A stretch of 64,000 nucleotides of DNA from Paenibacillus hamazuiensis (GTDB lineage: Bacteria > Bacillota > Bacilli > Paenibacillales > NBRC-103111), in assembly GCF_023276405.1 (NCBI RefSeq), contig NZ_JALRMO010000001.1, forward strand, positions 1,240,001 to 1,304,000, given 5' to 3'. The translations under genes were made by a program, and so were the position numbers. Position 1 is the first letter of the stretch; the number at the start of each line of letters is the position of its first letter. This document shows positions 50,020 through 60,375 of the stretch, piece after piece. The notes beneath the pieces were generated by a model, which worked only from the letters and a program-made list of their open reading frames with translations, made no database searches and was not told the origin of the DNA.

Positions 50020-50811
50020 TCAACTGCCGGTGCTCTGATAACGGCTTAAGCCAAACATCCAAAATTTCATCATCAGCCATAGGAAAAAGATAGCGAAACC
50101 TGCCGTTCCCGCCAGCAGCCAAGCGCCGTATTCGTCCCTCAGCACATACAGAGAGGGCAGGTAGTTGGCGACGCCGACAGGTACGATCGTGAGCAAAATG
50201 CCCTGCAGCCACTTCGGGTACAGCTCAAGCGGATATTTGACGGAAAAATGGGCGGCGTCCTCCGTCAGATTTTGCAGCTCGCTCAGCCTCGTCAGCCAAA
50301 AGCCGCACGTGGCTGTGCCGAACCCGATGGAGAATAAAATAACCGCGCCGGTCAGGATTACGGCCGCCGTTTGCGGGACCACCCACCACGTGAGCTGGCC
50401 GGAGGCCATCAAAACCGAGATCGCCCAGACGAGGACAACGCCTCCCTGAATGTATTCGCCCATCATGATGCGGAAATTTTGCGACATCAGCGCGAGCAGG
50501 ATCGGCACCGGACGAAGCAGCAGCTGGTCCAGATCGCCGGTCACCAAATATTTTTCCAGGTGATGAACGTCGTTGGCGAGCGTCCGGTAAATCGCTTTGG
50601 ACAAGGTTATAACCGCATAGAGATAGCCGATTTCGTGCAGGCTCCAGCCTTTGATGCTGCCGAACCGATACAGCAGCAGCGCCACCAGCAAAAATTCCAT
50701 CGTGTTGATGACGAACGCAAGCAGCGAGCTGAACCAGAAATTGAACTTGTACTGCATGCGGCTGCGTACGCTGGCTTTGACCAATATGGCATACATGCGT
50801 ATGGTGTTCAT
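50020..50811 (-). CDS. ABC-2 type permease (second subunit)
   Basis: 263 aa with six helices, of the ABC-2/DUF990 group that pairs with the ATPase gene downstream. KFNFWFSSLLAFVINTMEFLLVALLLYRF and YLVTGDLDQLLLRPVPILL are typical. The ATG overlaps the stop of the first permease (ATGA-type overlap), giving stoichiometric synthesis. Cargo is not deducible; homologues export drugs or lipids. Confidence 0.88.
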   Translation of the reverse strand: MNTIRMYAILVKASVRSRMQYKFNFWFSSLLAFVINTMEFLLVALLLYRFGSIKGWSLHEIGYLYAVITLSKAIYRTLANDVHHLEKYLVTGDLDQLLLRPVPILLALMSQNFRIMMGEYIQGGVVLVWAISVLMASGQLTWWVVPQTAAVILTGAVILFSIGFGTATCGFWLTRLSELQNLTEDAAHFSVKYPLELYPKWLQGILLTIVPVGVANYLPSLYVLRDEYGAWLLAGTAGFAIFFLWLMMKFWMFGLSRYQSTGS

Positions 50812-51584
50812 CCGCCCTGCACCTCCACTTTGCTGCGGACCATGGCTGTAAAGAGAAGGCAGAGCGCCGTAAAGACCGCGCACCAGAGGAGCGAGCCTGG
50901 CAGCACGTCCGCATGCTCCATGCCCAAAAATATTTTGGTCGGATAATATTGGATATACGGATACGGGGAGAAGCGGCTGATGTCCCGGAACGGACCCGGC
51001 AGCCATTCGACGGGAATCAGATAGCCGGAGAATACCATCGACATGGAAATGTTGGTCCAATGCAGCCAGCCCGATTCGGTCGTCCATAAAGCGGCGACGC
51101 CGATCAAATAGTTGATGCAAATGGAGATATAAGCGGCCAAAGCAAGCGCTGCAAGCGTTTCCAACCAGCGGATCGGGTTTGCCGGCACCGGCATCGAAAA
51201 CATAGCTGCGTAAACCAGATAAATAGGCAGCGATTTGTACAGCGCCTGGTACCCGATTTGGCCCCATTCCTTGGCCATCAGCTGATAAAACAGATGGACC
51301 GGCCGCATGAGCTCAAGCGAGATTTGCCCGGTTCGCACCGACTGCTGCAGCCCGAGGCCGTTTGTCAAAAACGTCGTTATAAACAAACATACCTGGTTAA
51401 AGGCCACATAGTGGACGATTCCCTGCAGGCCATAGGCGCCGAGCGGCTGATTTTCACCGATTCCTCTCCAAATGCAGACGTAGACGAGGCCGAACACGAT
51501 GCTGGCAAACGTGTTGATCGCATGCGAAGCCCGGTACTGCAAATTGCGGGCGTACGCTTTTTTTACAAGCGTGAAGAAGAGCAT
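50808..51584 (-). CDS. ABC-2 type permease (first subunit)
   Basis: 258 aa with six helices and the related motif LELMRPVHLFYQLMA (compare LLLRPVPILL in the other subunit). AGGAGGT lies directly before the ATG at 51584. The leader upstream (51600-51665) contains two stable hairpins on the minus strand, GCAGCC-TTTTTT-GGCTGC and CGAAGCAA-GT-TTTGCTTCG. The second ends about 20 nt before the ribosome binding site, so the operon has a structured 5' UTR. Nothing else is found in 51585-51850. Confidence 0.88.
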   Translation of the reverse strand: MLFFTLVKKAYARNLQYRASHAINTFASIVFGLVYVCIWRGIGENQPLGAYGLQGIVHYVAFNQVCLFITTFLTNGLGLQQSVRTGQISLELMRPVHLFYQLMAKEWGQIGYQALYKSLPIYLVYAAMFSMPVPANPIRWLETLAALALAAYISICINYLIGVAALWTTESGWLHWTNISMSMVFSGYLIPVEWLPGPFRDISRFSPYPYIQYYPTKIFLGMEHADVLPGSLLWCAVFTALCLLFTAMVRSKVEVQGG

Positions 51585-51852
51585 GGGCACCTCCTGAGAG
51601 ATTTGCGAAGCAAAACTTGCTTCGAAAGCGATACTGAGCTTTTTTGCGCAGCCAAAAAAGGCTGCATCGAAATCATCGTTTCGACTAGCCGAATGTCAGA
51701 AAACAGGTGAACGTGAAGATCGGATCTGCGTTGAAAGGAAGCTTTGAAGTGACTTGAAGTTGGGTGAAATGCGTAGAGGCGTAACGAGAGACGAAGAACA
51801 TCATACCAAAAAGTGGAACGGTTTGGCAATCTTTTTTTGAAAAAAATTCGGA

Positions 51853-51897
51853 TGAAAAAGGGCTGCCCCCATCGCAAAACAGGCGGGAGGCAGCTCC
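51853..51897 (-). terminator. Terminator of the chemoreceptor gene
   Basis: GAGCTGCCTCCC pairs with GGGGGCAGCCC and is followed by TTTTT on the minus strand. Confidence 0.8.
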
Positions 51898-51921
51898 AAT
51901 GTTCTTTTTTCGGATAAGAAT

Positions 51922-53613
51922 TTAGGCGAGCTTAAACTTGGCTATCAATTCAAGCAGCTCCTCCGACATCTTGGTCAAAGAGGACGCGGCACCGGTGATT
52001 TCCTGCATAGTGGCCAGCTGCTGTTCGGCGGAAGCCGAAACGCTCTGCGTCCCTTCAGCGGTTAAATTGGCAATTTCCATGACGGTTTCAAAAGTGACGA
52101 CCATCATTTTCGTTTCCGCCGTCATCGATTCGGTTGCGGAGGAGACGTCCTGAATTTGTTCCGTTACTCCCCGAATCGCTTCATTGATATGACGGAAAGC
52201 TTCCCCGGCCTTGCTCACCGCATCCATGCCTGCTTCCACTTCCTTGGAACCGTCCATGACGGCTTTAACGGTGGCCGCCGCTTCATGCTGGATGCCGCTG
52301 ACGACTTCGGCGATTTTTTGGCCGGATAAGGAGGTTTGCTCCGCGAGCTTCCGCACCTCCGAGGCAACGACCGCGAAGCCTTTTCCGGCTTCTCCTGCTC
52401 TTGCTGCTTCAATGGCGGCATTAAGCGACAGCAGGTTGGTTTGATTGGCGATATCCGTAATAAACCCGATGATTTCACCGATCTGCTCCGAACGTTCGCC
52501 GAGGCCGCGGACTACTTCAGCAATTTCGCGTACGGTGGAGCGAATCGAGGTCATTTGGTTCATGGCGGTTTCCACCGCTGCATTTCCATCGGCCGCAATC
52601 TGGGACGTTTGCTGGGCGTGTTCGGATACGTTTTGGGCCTTGAAGGCGATTTCCTGGGCGTCCGCATCCATTTCCTGAACGGAGTTCAGACTTTCCTGAA
52701 TGCTGTTCACCTGACGTTCCGTACCGGTGGCGACTTCCTCCGTAACACTTGCCACATGTTCGGTCACTTTGCTCGTTTGGTCGGCTCCGGCTGTAAGTTC
52801 TTCCGCCGATGCCGCAACCTGCTGCGCACTCAGTCCGACCTCCTGAATAATCCGGCGCAGGTTGTTTTTCATCAGGTTGAAAGCTTTGGCCAAATCGCCG
52901 ATCTCGTCGCGGTTTTTAACGGCGATTTCTTTGACCGACAGGTCTCCGGATGAAATTTTTTCCGCGGATGTGCAAAGCAGTATGATCGGCTTGGAAATAG
53001 CCCGGCTGATTCCGTAAGCAATTCCGATGCCGAGTAAAAGTGCGATGACAGTTATAACAACAGACGATATTTTGGAGGAAAGCACCATGTTATCGATAGC
53101 CTGTTGTTCCTTTTTCATCAGGTCTTCCTGGATTTGTACCAGTTTATCTGACGCTGCATTGAATTTTTGGATGACGGGCTGCTGGGCCGTTACGGTTTGG
53201 ATGGCCTTCTCCATATTGTTTTGTTTCTTGGCATCGATCATTTGATCCGCAGAGCTTATGTATAATCCTTGCAGTAAAGCAAGCCCCTGCAGGATCTGCC
53301 ACTGGTCGGGTTCGGTAATCGATTGCTCCAGCTTGCTGCTGATTTGTTTATATGCTGCTTGGGCTTTGGCATAATTTTTAAAATCGGTCTCATTCCCCGT
53401 AAGCAAGTAGCTGTTCACGCTGGTCTGCTCATCGCCGATCGTAGTATTCAGATCTTTGATCAGGCTGACTTTCGCCGCACGTTCGTTCACGAGGGCCGCA
53501 TAACCGCTGTTCACTTTGGCGATGAAGTAATAGTTAGCCGAAGCTATGGCTACTGCAAGAATCAATATTGCCGCAAATCCGCCGTACAACTTCCTGCTGA
53601 TCGTCATTTTCAT
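51922..53613 (-). CDS. Methyl-accepting chemotaxis protein
   Basis: 563 aa: transmembrane helix 1 (about 8-28), a four-helix-bundle extracytoplasmic sensor (about 30-180), helix 2 (about 187-207), HAMP (208-260) and a cytoplasmic signalling domain with the conserved hairpin tip [27 protein letters not shown]. The gene begins 2 nt after the stop of a solute-binding lipoprotein gene, and its ribosome binding site AGGAGG lies inside that gene, so the two are strictly co-translated. This suggests that the receptor reads the loaded binding protein rather than the ligand itself. Confidence 0.93.
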   Translation of the reverse strand: MKMTISRKLYGGFAAILILAVAIASANYYFIAKVNSGYAALVNERAAKVSLIKDLNTTIGDEQTSVNSYLLTGNETDFKNYAKAQAAYKQISSKLEQSITEPDQWQILQGLALLQGLYISSADQMIDAKKQNNMEKAIQTVTAQQPVIQKFNAASDKLVQIQEDLMKKEQQAIDNMVLSSKISSVVITVIALLLGIGIAYGISRAISKPIILLCTSAEKISSGDLSVKEIAVKNRDEIGDLAKAFNLMKNNLRRIIQEVGLSAQQVAASAEELTAGADQTSKVTEHVASVTEEVATGTERQVNSIQESLNSVQEMDADAQEIAFKAQNVSEHAQQTSQIAADGNAAVETAMNQMTSIRSTVREIAEVVRGLGERSEQIGEIIGFITDIANQTNLLSLNAAIEAARAGEAGKGFAVVASEVRKLAEQTSLSGQKIAEVVSGIQHEAAATVKAVMDGSKEVEAGMDAVSKAGEAFRHINEAIRGVTEQIQDVSSATESMTAETKMMVVTFETVMEIANLTAEGTQSVSASAEQQLATMQEITGAASSLTKMSEELLELIAKFKLA

Positions 53614-53615
53614 GA

Positions 53616-54929
53616 TTAGTTGTCCTCCTGGGCGAGCGGATTCAAGGCTTTGTTTGCTTCGGAACGGAATTCTTTGGCAGCCGACTCCGGCGTTTTCATC
53701 CCGCTCATAACTTGCTCCGAATAGATTTTAAACAAATTGTTCACAACGCCGCTGCCGCCGGGGGCGGGAGGATCGATCGGTTTGGAATGTGTTTTTAAGT
53801 AATCGACCAGCTGGTACTGGTCTTTATCGGTCTCTTTGATCTTGCCCATCAGTCTTTCCCTTATTTTGGACGATATCGGTACTCCCCGTTCGCCGAGCAA
53901 AATATCGTTCGTTTCCGGGTCGTTAATAAAGAAATCGATAAATTTCGCAGCTTCCGCCTTATGATCGGAAAAGTTGGAAACCGCCAGGAGCATCGATGCT
54001 TTAAGGTTCTTGGCCTCTTGGCCGGATGGAACGGCAGGATCCGGTAAGATCTTGATCGGACGCTTCGCGCTTTGGCTTATCCCGCTCACCAGATTGCTGG
54101 AAGTATGAAACAGAGCGGCTTTCCCCTGGACAATAAGCAGGTCATTATTGCCGTTGCCGTTCGAACCGTCCGTACCAATCAATCCTTCTTCCTTCCACTT
54201 TTTTTGCATGGATACGAATTCCGCGAAATATTGGTCGTTGTCGTAGCCGAGTGCGGTGCCTTCCTTATTGTAGTAGGAGACGCCTTTGCCGCGAAGATAA
54301 TAGGCAAAATCAGGGAAACCGGTCATCGGATAAAAATCTTTGTCTTTGATTTTTGCTTTTAATTCCCGCGCGGTATTATACAAATCGTCGAACGTATATT
54401 CGGGTTTGGGGACGGGAACTCCCGCTTTTTCAAATATGGAAGGGTCGTAAGCATAGACAGGGCTGTTCAATCCCAATGTAACGCCCAGGAGTTGATCGTT
54501 TCTCCGTCCGTTATCCAAGTAAGCCGGATCGACGTCGTTTAAGTTCAATATTCCTTGTTTCACAAAGGGATCAAGCGGCGCAATCAGTTTTTTGTCGCTA
54601 TACTGGTTAAGGAATGAGTAATCCATCTGAATAAGATCGGGGATTGCCTGGTCTGCGACATTCATCGCCAATTGCGTCGTGAGTGCAGTGGTTCCGGAAT
54701 AATCTTCAGGTTGTATTTTGATGTTCGGATATTTCTTTTGGAAAAGCTCGATCACTTTTAAAGTCTGCTCTTTACGCTGGGCATTTCCCCACCAGGCGAA
54801 TTTTAAATTGACCGGCCCTTCGGTTTCTTTGGTTTTCATTCCCGCCTCGGGGCCGCCGCAGCCTGCGGCTCCTATAGCCAAGGTGAAAGCCAGGGTGATG
54901 AAAAGATTTCGTCGATTGCTTAATTTCAT
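53616..54929 (-). CDS. Extracellular solute-binding lipoprotein (family 1, sugar type)
   Basis: 437 aa. Basic N-terminus, hydrophobic segment and a lipobox-like GAAGC make it a lipoprotein; the ABC sugar-binding fold is evident from [43 protein letters not shown] and [17 protein letters not shown]. No permease or ATPase gene is nearby; instead the next gene is a chemoreceptor. It may therefore serve mainly as a chemotaxis co-receptor. GAGGAGA is 8 nt before the ATG. The promoter region has AGTCGAA and TGTCGAG, one mismatch each from the 0A box TGTCGAA. Confidence 0.9.
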   Translation of the reverse strand: MKLSNRRNLFITLAFTLAIGAAGCGGPEAGMKTKETEGPVNLKFAWWGNAQRKEQTLKVIELFQKKYPNIKIQPEDYSGTTALTTQLAMNVADQAIPDLIQMDYSFLNQYSDKKLIAPLDPFVKQGILNLNDVDPAYLDNGRRNDQLLGVTLGLNSPVYAYDPSIFEKAGVPVPKPEYTFDDLYNTARELKAKIKDKDFYPMTGFPDFAYYLRGKGVSYYNKEGTALGYDNDQYFAEFVSMQKKWKEEGLIGTDGSNGNGNNDLLIVQGKAALFHTSSNLVSGISQSAKRPIKILPDPAVPSGQEAKNLKASMLLAVSNFSDHKAEAAKFIDFFINDPETNDILLGERGVPISSKIRERLMGKIKETDKDQYQLVDYLKTHSKPIDPPAPGGSGVVNNLFKIYSEQVMSGMKTPESAAKEFRSEANKALNPLAQEDN

Positions 54930-55102
54930 CCAGATATTCTCCTCTTTTTCTCCGATGTGTTCGTTTATCTGACATAAACATGCCAACGAATATGTTAGTT
55001 CAAAACTCGACAAAAGTATAGTAAAATTTTCTTAAAATTCGACTTTTTGCAGCAACCATTCTGACATAGTGCGTTAATCCTATGATCAAACCCGAGAAAT
55101 TC

Positions 55103-55111
55103 TGGTATAAT
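55103..55111 (+). promoter_or_regulatory. Extended -10 promoter of the capA-like gene
   Basis: TGGTATAAT at 55103-55111, an extended -10 element, 52 nt before the ATG at 55163. Confidence 0.55.
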
Positions 55112-55162
55112 GGGTTCATTGCCCTCCGCATTCGCTCCATTTTACGCCAAAGGGGGAGAACC

Positions 55163-56440
55163 ATGGAATCAAGATCGGTCCGACACGGTCGGCGCGTTAA
55201 GAAAAAATGGAACCCGTTCATCACCATAGGCATTTTGTCGGTGCTGATTTTGGCCGCATTCAGCTCCTTGCTTTATTGGCTGATGAACCGGGAAGATCAG
55301 AAGGCGCTCACGCAGCCGCCTGAAGCTGCGTCAAGCCCCATTGCAGCGGACAAGCCGGGTGGGTTGGGGGCCGGAAGCGGGGCCAATTCCTCCGCGGGTC
55401 AAGATCAGCCGGCTGGGCAGCAGCAGTCTGCGCAGCCTGCAGCGCAGATGCCGGCGGCATCCGTGGATCCCGCACAGCAGACAAAGCCGGCTGCGGAAAC
55501 GGATAAGATCAGGCTCGCGATCGTCGGGGATGTGATGTGGGCGAGCAGGGTCGAGTCGCTCATGAAGGAGAAAGGGTTCGACTTCCCGTATCGCGAGGTG
55601 AAGCCGTACCTGGAGGCGGCGGATATTACGCTCGCCAATCTGGAAACGCCCGTCACGGCCAAAGGAAAGCCTTTAAAGAAGGATTACGTTTACCGTTCGT
55701 CGCCCGAAGCGCTTCCGGAATTTATGAAAGCCGGTTTCGACGTCGTCAATCTGGCGAACAATCACATTTTGGACTACGGCAAGGAAGGGCTTGTCGACAC
55801 GCTCGATCAGCTCGACAAAGCGGGTCTCAAATACACGGGAGCGGGAAGAGATATTCACGAAGCGTACCGCCCTGCGATCCTGGAAGTCAAAGGCATGAAA
55901 ATCGCGGTGCTCGGTTTCAGCCGGGTCGCGGAGGACCAAAGCTGGTACGCGACGGTCAAACAGCCGGGCGTTGCACAAACGTATACGACAACATTGGCCT
56001 TGGAAGCGATCAAGAAGGCGAGGGAAGACGCTGATCTTGTCGTCGTGATGGCGCATTGGGGCGTCGAACGGCAGGATAAGCCGGGCAAGGATCAGGTCAA
56101 CCTGGCGCACCAGTATATCGACGGCGGAGCCGATCTTGTCGTCGCAAGCCATCCGCACGTCATGCAGGGCTTCGAGCAATATAACGGAAAATGGATCGCG
56201 TACAGCCTCGGCAATTTTATTTTTACGACCAACGACGTTCCCGCAACCTGGGAAACGGTCATATTAAACGCAGCCTGCACAAAACAGAGAGAATGCGGCA
56301 TGGAGCTTATTCCGGTGCAGACCAAATGGGCGCAGCCCGTACGCATGTCCGAGGAGGACGGCGCGAAGCTGTTTAACCGTCTGACGAAAATCTCAATCAA
56401 TGCGCGGGTGGATGAAAACGGCAAGGTCGCTGCGCGGTAA
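55163..56440 (+). CDS. CapA/PgsA-family poly-gamma-glutamate or capsule-related phosphoesterase
   Basis: 425 aa. A cytoplasmic basic stretch, one transmembrane helix (about 19-41), an Ala/Gln/Pro-rich linker (about 50-115), and a CapA domain (calcineurin-like) with LAIVGDVMWASRVES, DITLANLETPVT, VVNLANNHILDYG, VVMAHWGVER and VASHPHVMQG. CapA is involved in polyglutamate capsule synthesis in some Bacilli, but the other cap/pgs genes are absent here, so it may be one of the stand-alone homologues. Confidence 0.88.
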   Translation: MESRSVRHGRRVKKKWNPFITIGILSVLILAAFSSLLYWLMNREDQKALTQPPEAASSPIAADKPGGLGAGSGANSSAGQDQPAGQQQSAQPAAQMPAASVDPAQQTKPAAETDKIRLAIVGDVMWASRVESLMKEKGFDFPYREVKPYLEAADITLANLETPVTAKGKPLKKDYVYRSSPEALPEFMKAGFDVVNLANNHILDYGKEGLVDTLDQLDKAGLKYTGAGRDIHEAYRPAILEVKGMKIAVLGFSRVAEDQSWYATVKQPGVAQTYTTTLALEAIKKAREDADLVVVMAHWGVERQDKPGKDQVNLAHQYIDGGADLVVASHPHVMQGFEQYNGKWIAYSLGNFIFTTNDVPATWETVILNAACTKQRECGMELIPVQTKWAQPVRMSEEDGAKLFNRLTKISINARVDENGKVAAR

Positions 56441-56484
56441 GCGGGACAGTGAAGACGAACCTATAGCTGAAAGGATGAACGACG

Positions 56485-57114
56485 ATGACGACAATTCGCA
56501 ACATTTACTGCGTAGGACGCAATTTCGGTTTGCATGCAGCCGAGCTGGGCAATGAGGTGCCGGACAAGCCGATGATTTTCATGAAGCCGACACATGCGCT
56601 CGTCCCGATGAACGGACAGCCGATCGAGCTGCCGGCGGGCAGGGGAGAGGTGCATTACGAGACGGAGTTCGTCATTCGTATCGGGAGGGACTACCGCCCC
56701 GGCATGCAGGTGGACGAACTGGTGGACGCGATGGCGCTCGGCATCGATTTTACGCTTCGCGATGTCCAGTCCGAGCTGAAAAAGAAGGGGCACCCCTGGC
56801 TTTTGGCCAAAGGGTTTCTGGGATCGGCGCCGATCACGGAGTTCAGGCCGTTTCCCGGCGAAGACGAGGTGCTGCAAACGGAGTTTGTGCTGCGTAAAAA
56901 CGGAGCGGAGGCGCAGCGCGGCAATTTGAACGATCTGATTTTCAATCTGCAGGTGATTATCGATTATATCGCGGCGAACTTCGGCCTCGGCGCCGGCGAT
57001 ATCATCTTCACCGGAACTCCCGCGGGCGTTGCGGCTGTGAAGCACGGCGATCGGCTGGAGCTCCTGTGGGGCAGCGAAAAATTCGGGGAATTTACAGTGA
57101 AAATGGAGGGGTAG
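56485..57114 (+). CDS. Fumarylacetoacetate hydrolase family protein
   Basis: 209 aa FAH fold. Metal ligands and catalytic region: [18 protein letters not shown] (E-x-E triad), [18 protein letters not shown]-type loop (AKGFLGSAP) and [11 protein letters not shown]. Such enzymes act as acylpyruvases or 2-hydroxyhepta-2,4-diene-1,7-dioate isomerases or hydrolyse 2-oxo acids; the exact substrate is unknown. A stem-loop with T-tract begins at the stop codon. Confidence 0.9.
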   Translation: MTTIRNIYCVGRNFGLHAAELGNEVPDKPMIFMKPTHALVPMNGQPIELPAGRGEVHYETEFVIRIGRDYRPGMQVDELVDAMALGIDFTLRDVQSELKKKGHPWLLAKGFLGSAPITEFRPFPGEDEVLQTEFVLRKNGAEAQRGNLNDLIFNLQVIIDYIAANFGLGAGDIIFTGTPAGVAAVKHGDRLELLWGSEKFGEFTVKMEG

Positions 57115-57131
57115 CAGCCCCTCCTTTTTTT
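57105..57131 (+). terminator. Terminator overlapping the FAH-family stop
   Basis: GGAGGGG-TAGCAG-CCCCTCC followed by TTTTTTT. Confidence 0.88.
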
Positions 57132-57253
57132 ATTGTAAATATGGGTTTTGTCGTAGCTGCTCAATCTAACAAAGCATGCAGGAGCGGAGCCGGCATAGGT
57201 TTTTTTACGGGTCCAGGGCGAACGGGCCAATGTTGTCGGGTCATGCGGGACCA

Positions 57254-57437
57254 TAGCGGAACTATGGTTCGCTAAGTGGGGCAATTTCGGGTCTTTTTGA
57301 AAATTAGCGGAACTCAGGTGATCTATTTGTCGGTTTTCCCAACCCTCAAGTCTTTTTCCAACGATATAGCGCACCTCAGTTCCTCTATTTTTTCGAAGTG
57401 CCCGTTTTTCTGAGAATAACGAACGTGAGTTCCGCTA
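57254..57437. repeat. Array of four 21-bp semi-palindromic repeats
   Basis: Units at 57254-57274, 57305-57325, 57367-57387 and 57417-57437, roughly TAGCGGAACTNAGGTNCGCTA. The first two are in plus orientation and the last two in minus orientation; starts are 51, 62 and 50 bp apart. The same unit and spacing recur at 63332-63466. The rest of 57132-57568 shows no gene. Confidence 0.75.
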
Positions 57438-57568
57438 TGTTTATAAGCTTCTTAACAATTTCTAGCGTCGTTTAGTCTTTTTCAACCGTTCAACTCTCGA
57501 TTTCGTGCTTGCCTGTTACCTGACAACTTTGCGCCCGAGCGCCTGGCTCCCCCTTAGGGGGGATGCTT

Positions 57569-58768
57569 TTAGGCGAGGGGATCCTTCTTCTCAAGCTCCT
57601 CCAAATTTGCGTCCGAATATTGATCGCGAACCTTTAATATTTTCGGGAGCTGCTCCATGAAAACGTCGACAACCTTCGGGTCGAAATGGTGGCCGCGTTC
57701 CTCCTTGAACAGGTTTAATATGCGGTCGAGCTCCCACGCCTTCTTGTACACCCGGTCGCTGCCGAGCGCGTCAAAGACGTCGGCAATCGCCGTAATGCGG
57801 CCGTAAATGTGAATATCCTCGCCGGCGATGCCGCGCGGGTAGCCTTTGCCGTTCCATTTTTCGTGATGCTCGTAGGCGACGATGGCGGCCATTTTCAGCA
57901 GGCGGCGGCTGGAATTGCGAAGCAGGCTGTAGCCGATCGTTGTATGCGTCTTCATGACCGCGAATTCTTCCTCATCCAGCTTGCCCGGTTTTTTCAGCAC
58001 GGAATCGGGGATAGCGACTTTGCCGATATCGTGCATCGGAGAAGCGATGCGCAGCATTTCCGCCTCATCTTCGCTCATCCCGAGGCCCAGCGCCAAAATA
58101 TACGAATACTCCGCCACCCGCTTGACATGGTTTCCGGTTTCCTTCGAACGGCTTTCGCCGATTTCGCCCATCGTAAAAATAATTTCCTTTTGCGTTTCTT
58201 CGATCTCGTATGTGAGCAGCGCCGATTCAAGTGATTTTCCGGCATACGAAGCGGCGAGGGTCAAATATTCAAGATCTTTTTGCGAAAATAACTCGGCGTC
58301 CGTCATTTTGTTAATCGCCTGGTAAGCGCCCATAATTTCGCCTTCGTTGTTGCGGAAAGGGATAACGAGAATCGCCTTCGTCCGGTAGCCGGTTTGCTGG
58401 TCCATCTTAATCGCGCCGTTCTCCAGCACCGGCTTGAATTCCAGGTTCGTGTACGCGTCGTCGATAAAAATCGGCTGGCCTGTCGTCACGGCATGTCCGA
58501 CGAGCCCGTGATGGCTCGGCAGACGAAGCGGCGGCACGCCATGGGCAACGGTGGAATACAGCTCGTTTTTCGCCCTGTCCAGCAGCCATACGGTGCAGCG
58601 GTCGGCCACGATCATCTCGCGTCCCATATCCGCCATCAGCATGAGCAAATTATCAAGCTTCCGCTCATTGGCTATCCTTGCGGCATAGTCAAAAATCACC
58701 TTCAGCATTTCTTCGGGCTCAAGATCTTTCTTGATCTTCGCGGTAAGAAACTCGTCTACTTCGTACAC
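57569..58768 (-). CDS. GAF-HD-GYP protein, putative c-di-GMP phosphodiesterase
   Basis: About 399 aa. GAF domain (about 40-190) with VADRCTVWLLDRAKNEL, then an HD-GYP domain (about 205-385) with ASPMHDIGKVAIPD (HD) and HHEKWNGKGYP (GYP). HD-GYP enzymes hydrolyse c-di-GMP to GMP, and the GAF domain would sense a small ligand. The V at 58768 (GTG) is the likely start, with GGAG 9 nt before it; an earlier GTG at 58777 sits on the ribosome binding site. It complements the GGDEF-EAL protein at 11.2 kb and the riboswitch at 37.3 kb. Confidence 0.88.
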   Translation of the reverse strand: MYEVDEFLTAKIKKDLEPEEMLKVIFDYAARIANERKLDNLLMLMADMGREMIVADRCTVWLLDRAKNELYSTVAHGVPPLRLPSHHGLVGHAVTTGQPIFIDDAYTNLEFKPVLENGAIKMDQQTGYRTKAILVIPFRNNEGEIMGAYQAINKMTDAELFSQKDLEYLTLAASYAGKSLESALLTYEIEETQKEIIFTMGEIGESRSKETGNHVKRVAEYSYILALGLGMSEDEAEMLRIASPMHDIGKVAIPDSVLKKPGKLDEEEFAVMKTHTTIGYSLLRNSSRRLLKMAAIVAYEHHEKWNGKGYPRGIAGEDIHIYGRITAIADVFDALGSDRVYKKAWELDRILNLFKEERGHHFDPKVVDVFMEQLPKILKVRDQYSDANLEELEKKDPLA

Positions 58769-58906
58769 CGGGCTCACTCTCCATCGCGTCTCAACAATAT
58801 ATTCAAATCATATTATATAGGCCATTAGTCTGTAAACGGGGTTTGCCGTATTTTTCCGAAAAGAGTATATTGGTTTTAGTCTGAAAGTCGGATGGAGGGA
58901 TCATCG

Positions 58907-59716
58907 GTGGATTGGCTGATAGGATTCGGCTGCAGTTTGGCGATTGCGGGACTCGCCTATTGGAAAAAATCGCTGTCCGCTTCCGGCGCAATCGCTGCGG
59001 CCGGCGTCGGCACCGTCATGTACGCTTTGGGCAGCCTCGCCTGGTTCGGAACGCTGATTGCGTTTTTCATATCGTCGACCTTCTGGTCCAAGTGGAAAAA
59101 GAAACGGAAGGCGTCCGCGGAAAGCGGGTATGCGAAAACAGGGCGGCGCGATGCGGGCCAGGTATTTGCCAACGGCGCGCTCGGTGCCGTGCTTTGCGCG
59201 GCTTACGCAGCCTTGCCGCACCCTTTCTTATGGGGGGCGTTCATCGGCGTGATGGCTGCGGTCAACGCGGATACGTGGGCCACAGAGATAGGCGGCTTAA
59301 GCCGTGCGCAGCCCCGCTCGATCGTGAGCGGCCGCAAGGTGCCGGCAGGCACCTCCGGCGGGGTGACGCCGCTCGGCCTAGCCGCCTCCGCGGCCGGTGG
59401 GCTATTTATCGGCGCCGCAGCTTGGGCGCTGATGAGGCTCGGCGCTTCGGAGGAAACGCCAGGTTCGCTGGCGGCTTTACTGCTGCTCGGCCTCGCCGGC
59501 GGTCTCGCCGGGTCGCTAGCCGATTCGCTGATCGGCGCCACGGGGCAGGTCATGTACCGCTGCAGCTCCTGCGGCAAGGAAATCGAAAAAAAATCGCACT
59601 GCGGCCAGCCCGCTGTGCGCATTCGCGGTTTATCTTTATGCACGAACGATACGGTGAACGTCATCGGCTCACTGGTCGGCGGTGCTGCCGGCTTGCTGCT
59701 GACAGGGCTGCTGTAG
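58907..59716 (+). CDS. DUF92 (TMEM19) integral membrane protein
   Basis: 269 aa with six to seven helices. GFGCSLAIAGLAYWKKSLSASGAIAA at the start, VMAAVNADTWATEIGGLS, GGVTPLGLAAS and DSLIGATGQVMYRCS are typical of DUF92, which is related to phytol kinase-type CTP-dependent enzymes. A cysteine-containing loop CSSCGKEIEKKSHC lies near the C-terminus. Start: GTG at 58907, with GGAGGG 7 nt before it. Confidence 0.85.
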   Translation: MDWLIGFGCSLAIAGLAYWKKSLSASGAIAAAGVGTVMYALGSLAWFGTLIAFFISSTFWSKWKKKRKASAESGYAKTGRRDAGQVFANGALGAVLCAAYAALPHPFLWGAFIGVMAAVNADTWATEIGGLSRAQPRSIVSGRKVPAGTSGGVTPLGLAASAAGGLFIGAAAWALMRLGASEETPGSLAALLLLGLAGGLAGSLADSLIGATGQVMYRCSSCGKEIEKKSHCGQPAVRIRGLSLCTNDTVNVIGSLVGGAAGLLLTGLL

Positions 59717-59736
59717 GCCGCGAGCGATCAGAGCGA

Positions 59737-59847
59737 TCAGTCCGCCGAATCCTTGTCTCGCCCGGAGTAAGCTTTTTTGAGCACCCAGATGAGCAGCCAG
59801 AGCATACCCGCCACGAGCAGAAGAGAAAAAATGAGAATGCCTACCAT
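59737..59847 (-). CDS. Small membrane peptide, 36 aa
   Basis: ATG at 59847 with TAAGGAGG 6-7 nt upstream; stop TGA at 59739-59737. One hydrophobic helix (VGILIFSLLLVAGMLWLLIWVL) is followed by KKAYSGRDKDSAD. It lies convergent to the DUF92 gene. Excellent ribosome binding site; no known family. Confidence 0.55.
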   Translation of the reverse strand: MVGILIFSLLLVAGMLWLLIWVLKKAYSGRDKDSAD

Positions 59848-59970
59848 GGATTAACCTCCTTACATTTCCACAAGGAAAACGGAATTTCCCGCCGTTTTCC
59901 GCCAGTCTTCCTATTGTACATGATTTATGAGAAAAAAATCTATTATATTAGCATGAACGGAGGTTTTTTA

Positions 59971-60276
59971 ATGTACGAGCATTTGGTTGTTTTCAAGCTA
60001 AAGGAAAACGTGACGGCGCAGATGGAGCAGGAGCTCCTGGACAAGCTGCAATCGTTCAAGGGACGTATTCCGGGCATCGTCCAGCTCAGCGCGGGAATAA
60101 ACGTGACGGAAGAGACGGAAAACCGGCACGGCTTTAACCTGGGGCTGCGGGTGACGTTCAGCGACCGGGAGGCGCTGCGCCAATATTCGCCCCATCCGCT
60201 GCATCAGGAATTCGTCCGCATGCTGGACGGTTTGCTGGACAGCGTCGTTGTCGTTGACTATCCATTTGAACTATGA
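59971..60276 (+). CDS. Dabb (stress-responsive alpha/beta barrel) protein
   Basis: 101 aa. The Dabb fold is recognised from MYEHLVVFKLKENVT, a central HGFNLGLRVTFSD, and the conserved YSPHPLHQEFV. These small dimeric proteins act in stress or as cyclases/oxygenases in some pathways; the role here is unknown. GGAGG lies 9 nt before the ATG. Confidence 0.88.
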   Translation: MYEHLVVFKLKENVTAQMEQELLDKLQSFKGRIPGIVQLSAGINVTEETENRHGFNLGLRVTFSDREALRQYSPHPLHQEFVRMLDGLLDSVVVVDYPFEL

Positions 60277-60375
60277 AAACGAAAAAATAGATATTTTCCT
60301 AAACTTACGATTGAAAATCCGGGATTTGGTCAAGAATGGGGTATATCGACTCTATCTAGTAGGTGGTAATCCGAT

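Noticed and set aside
57254-57437. CRISPR array
   Set aside because: Units are semi-palindromic and occur in both orientations, spacing varies, and no cas genes are near.
58912-60276. Apparent 454-aa fusion of a basic region with the Dabb protein
   Set aside because: The first part is an out-of-frame reading of the DUF92 gene. The Dabb gene has its own GGAGG and ATG at 59971.
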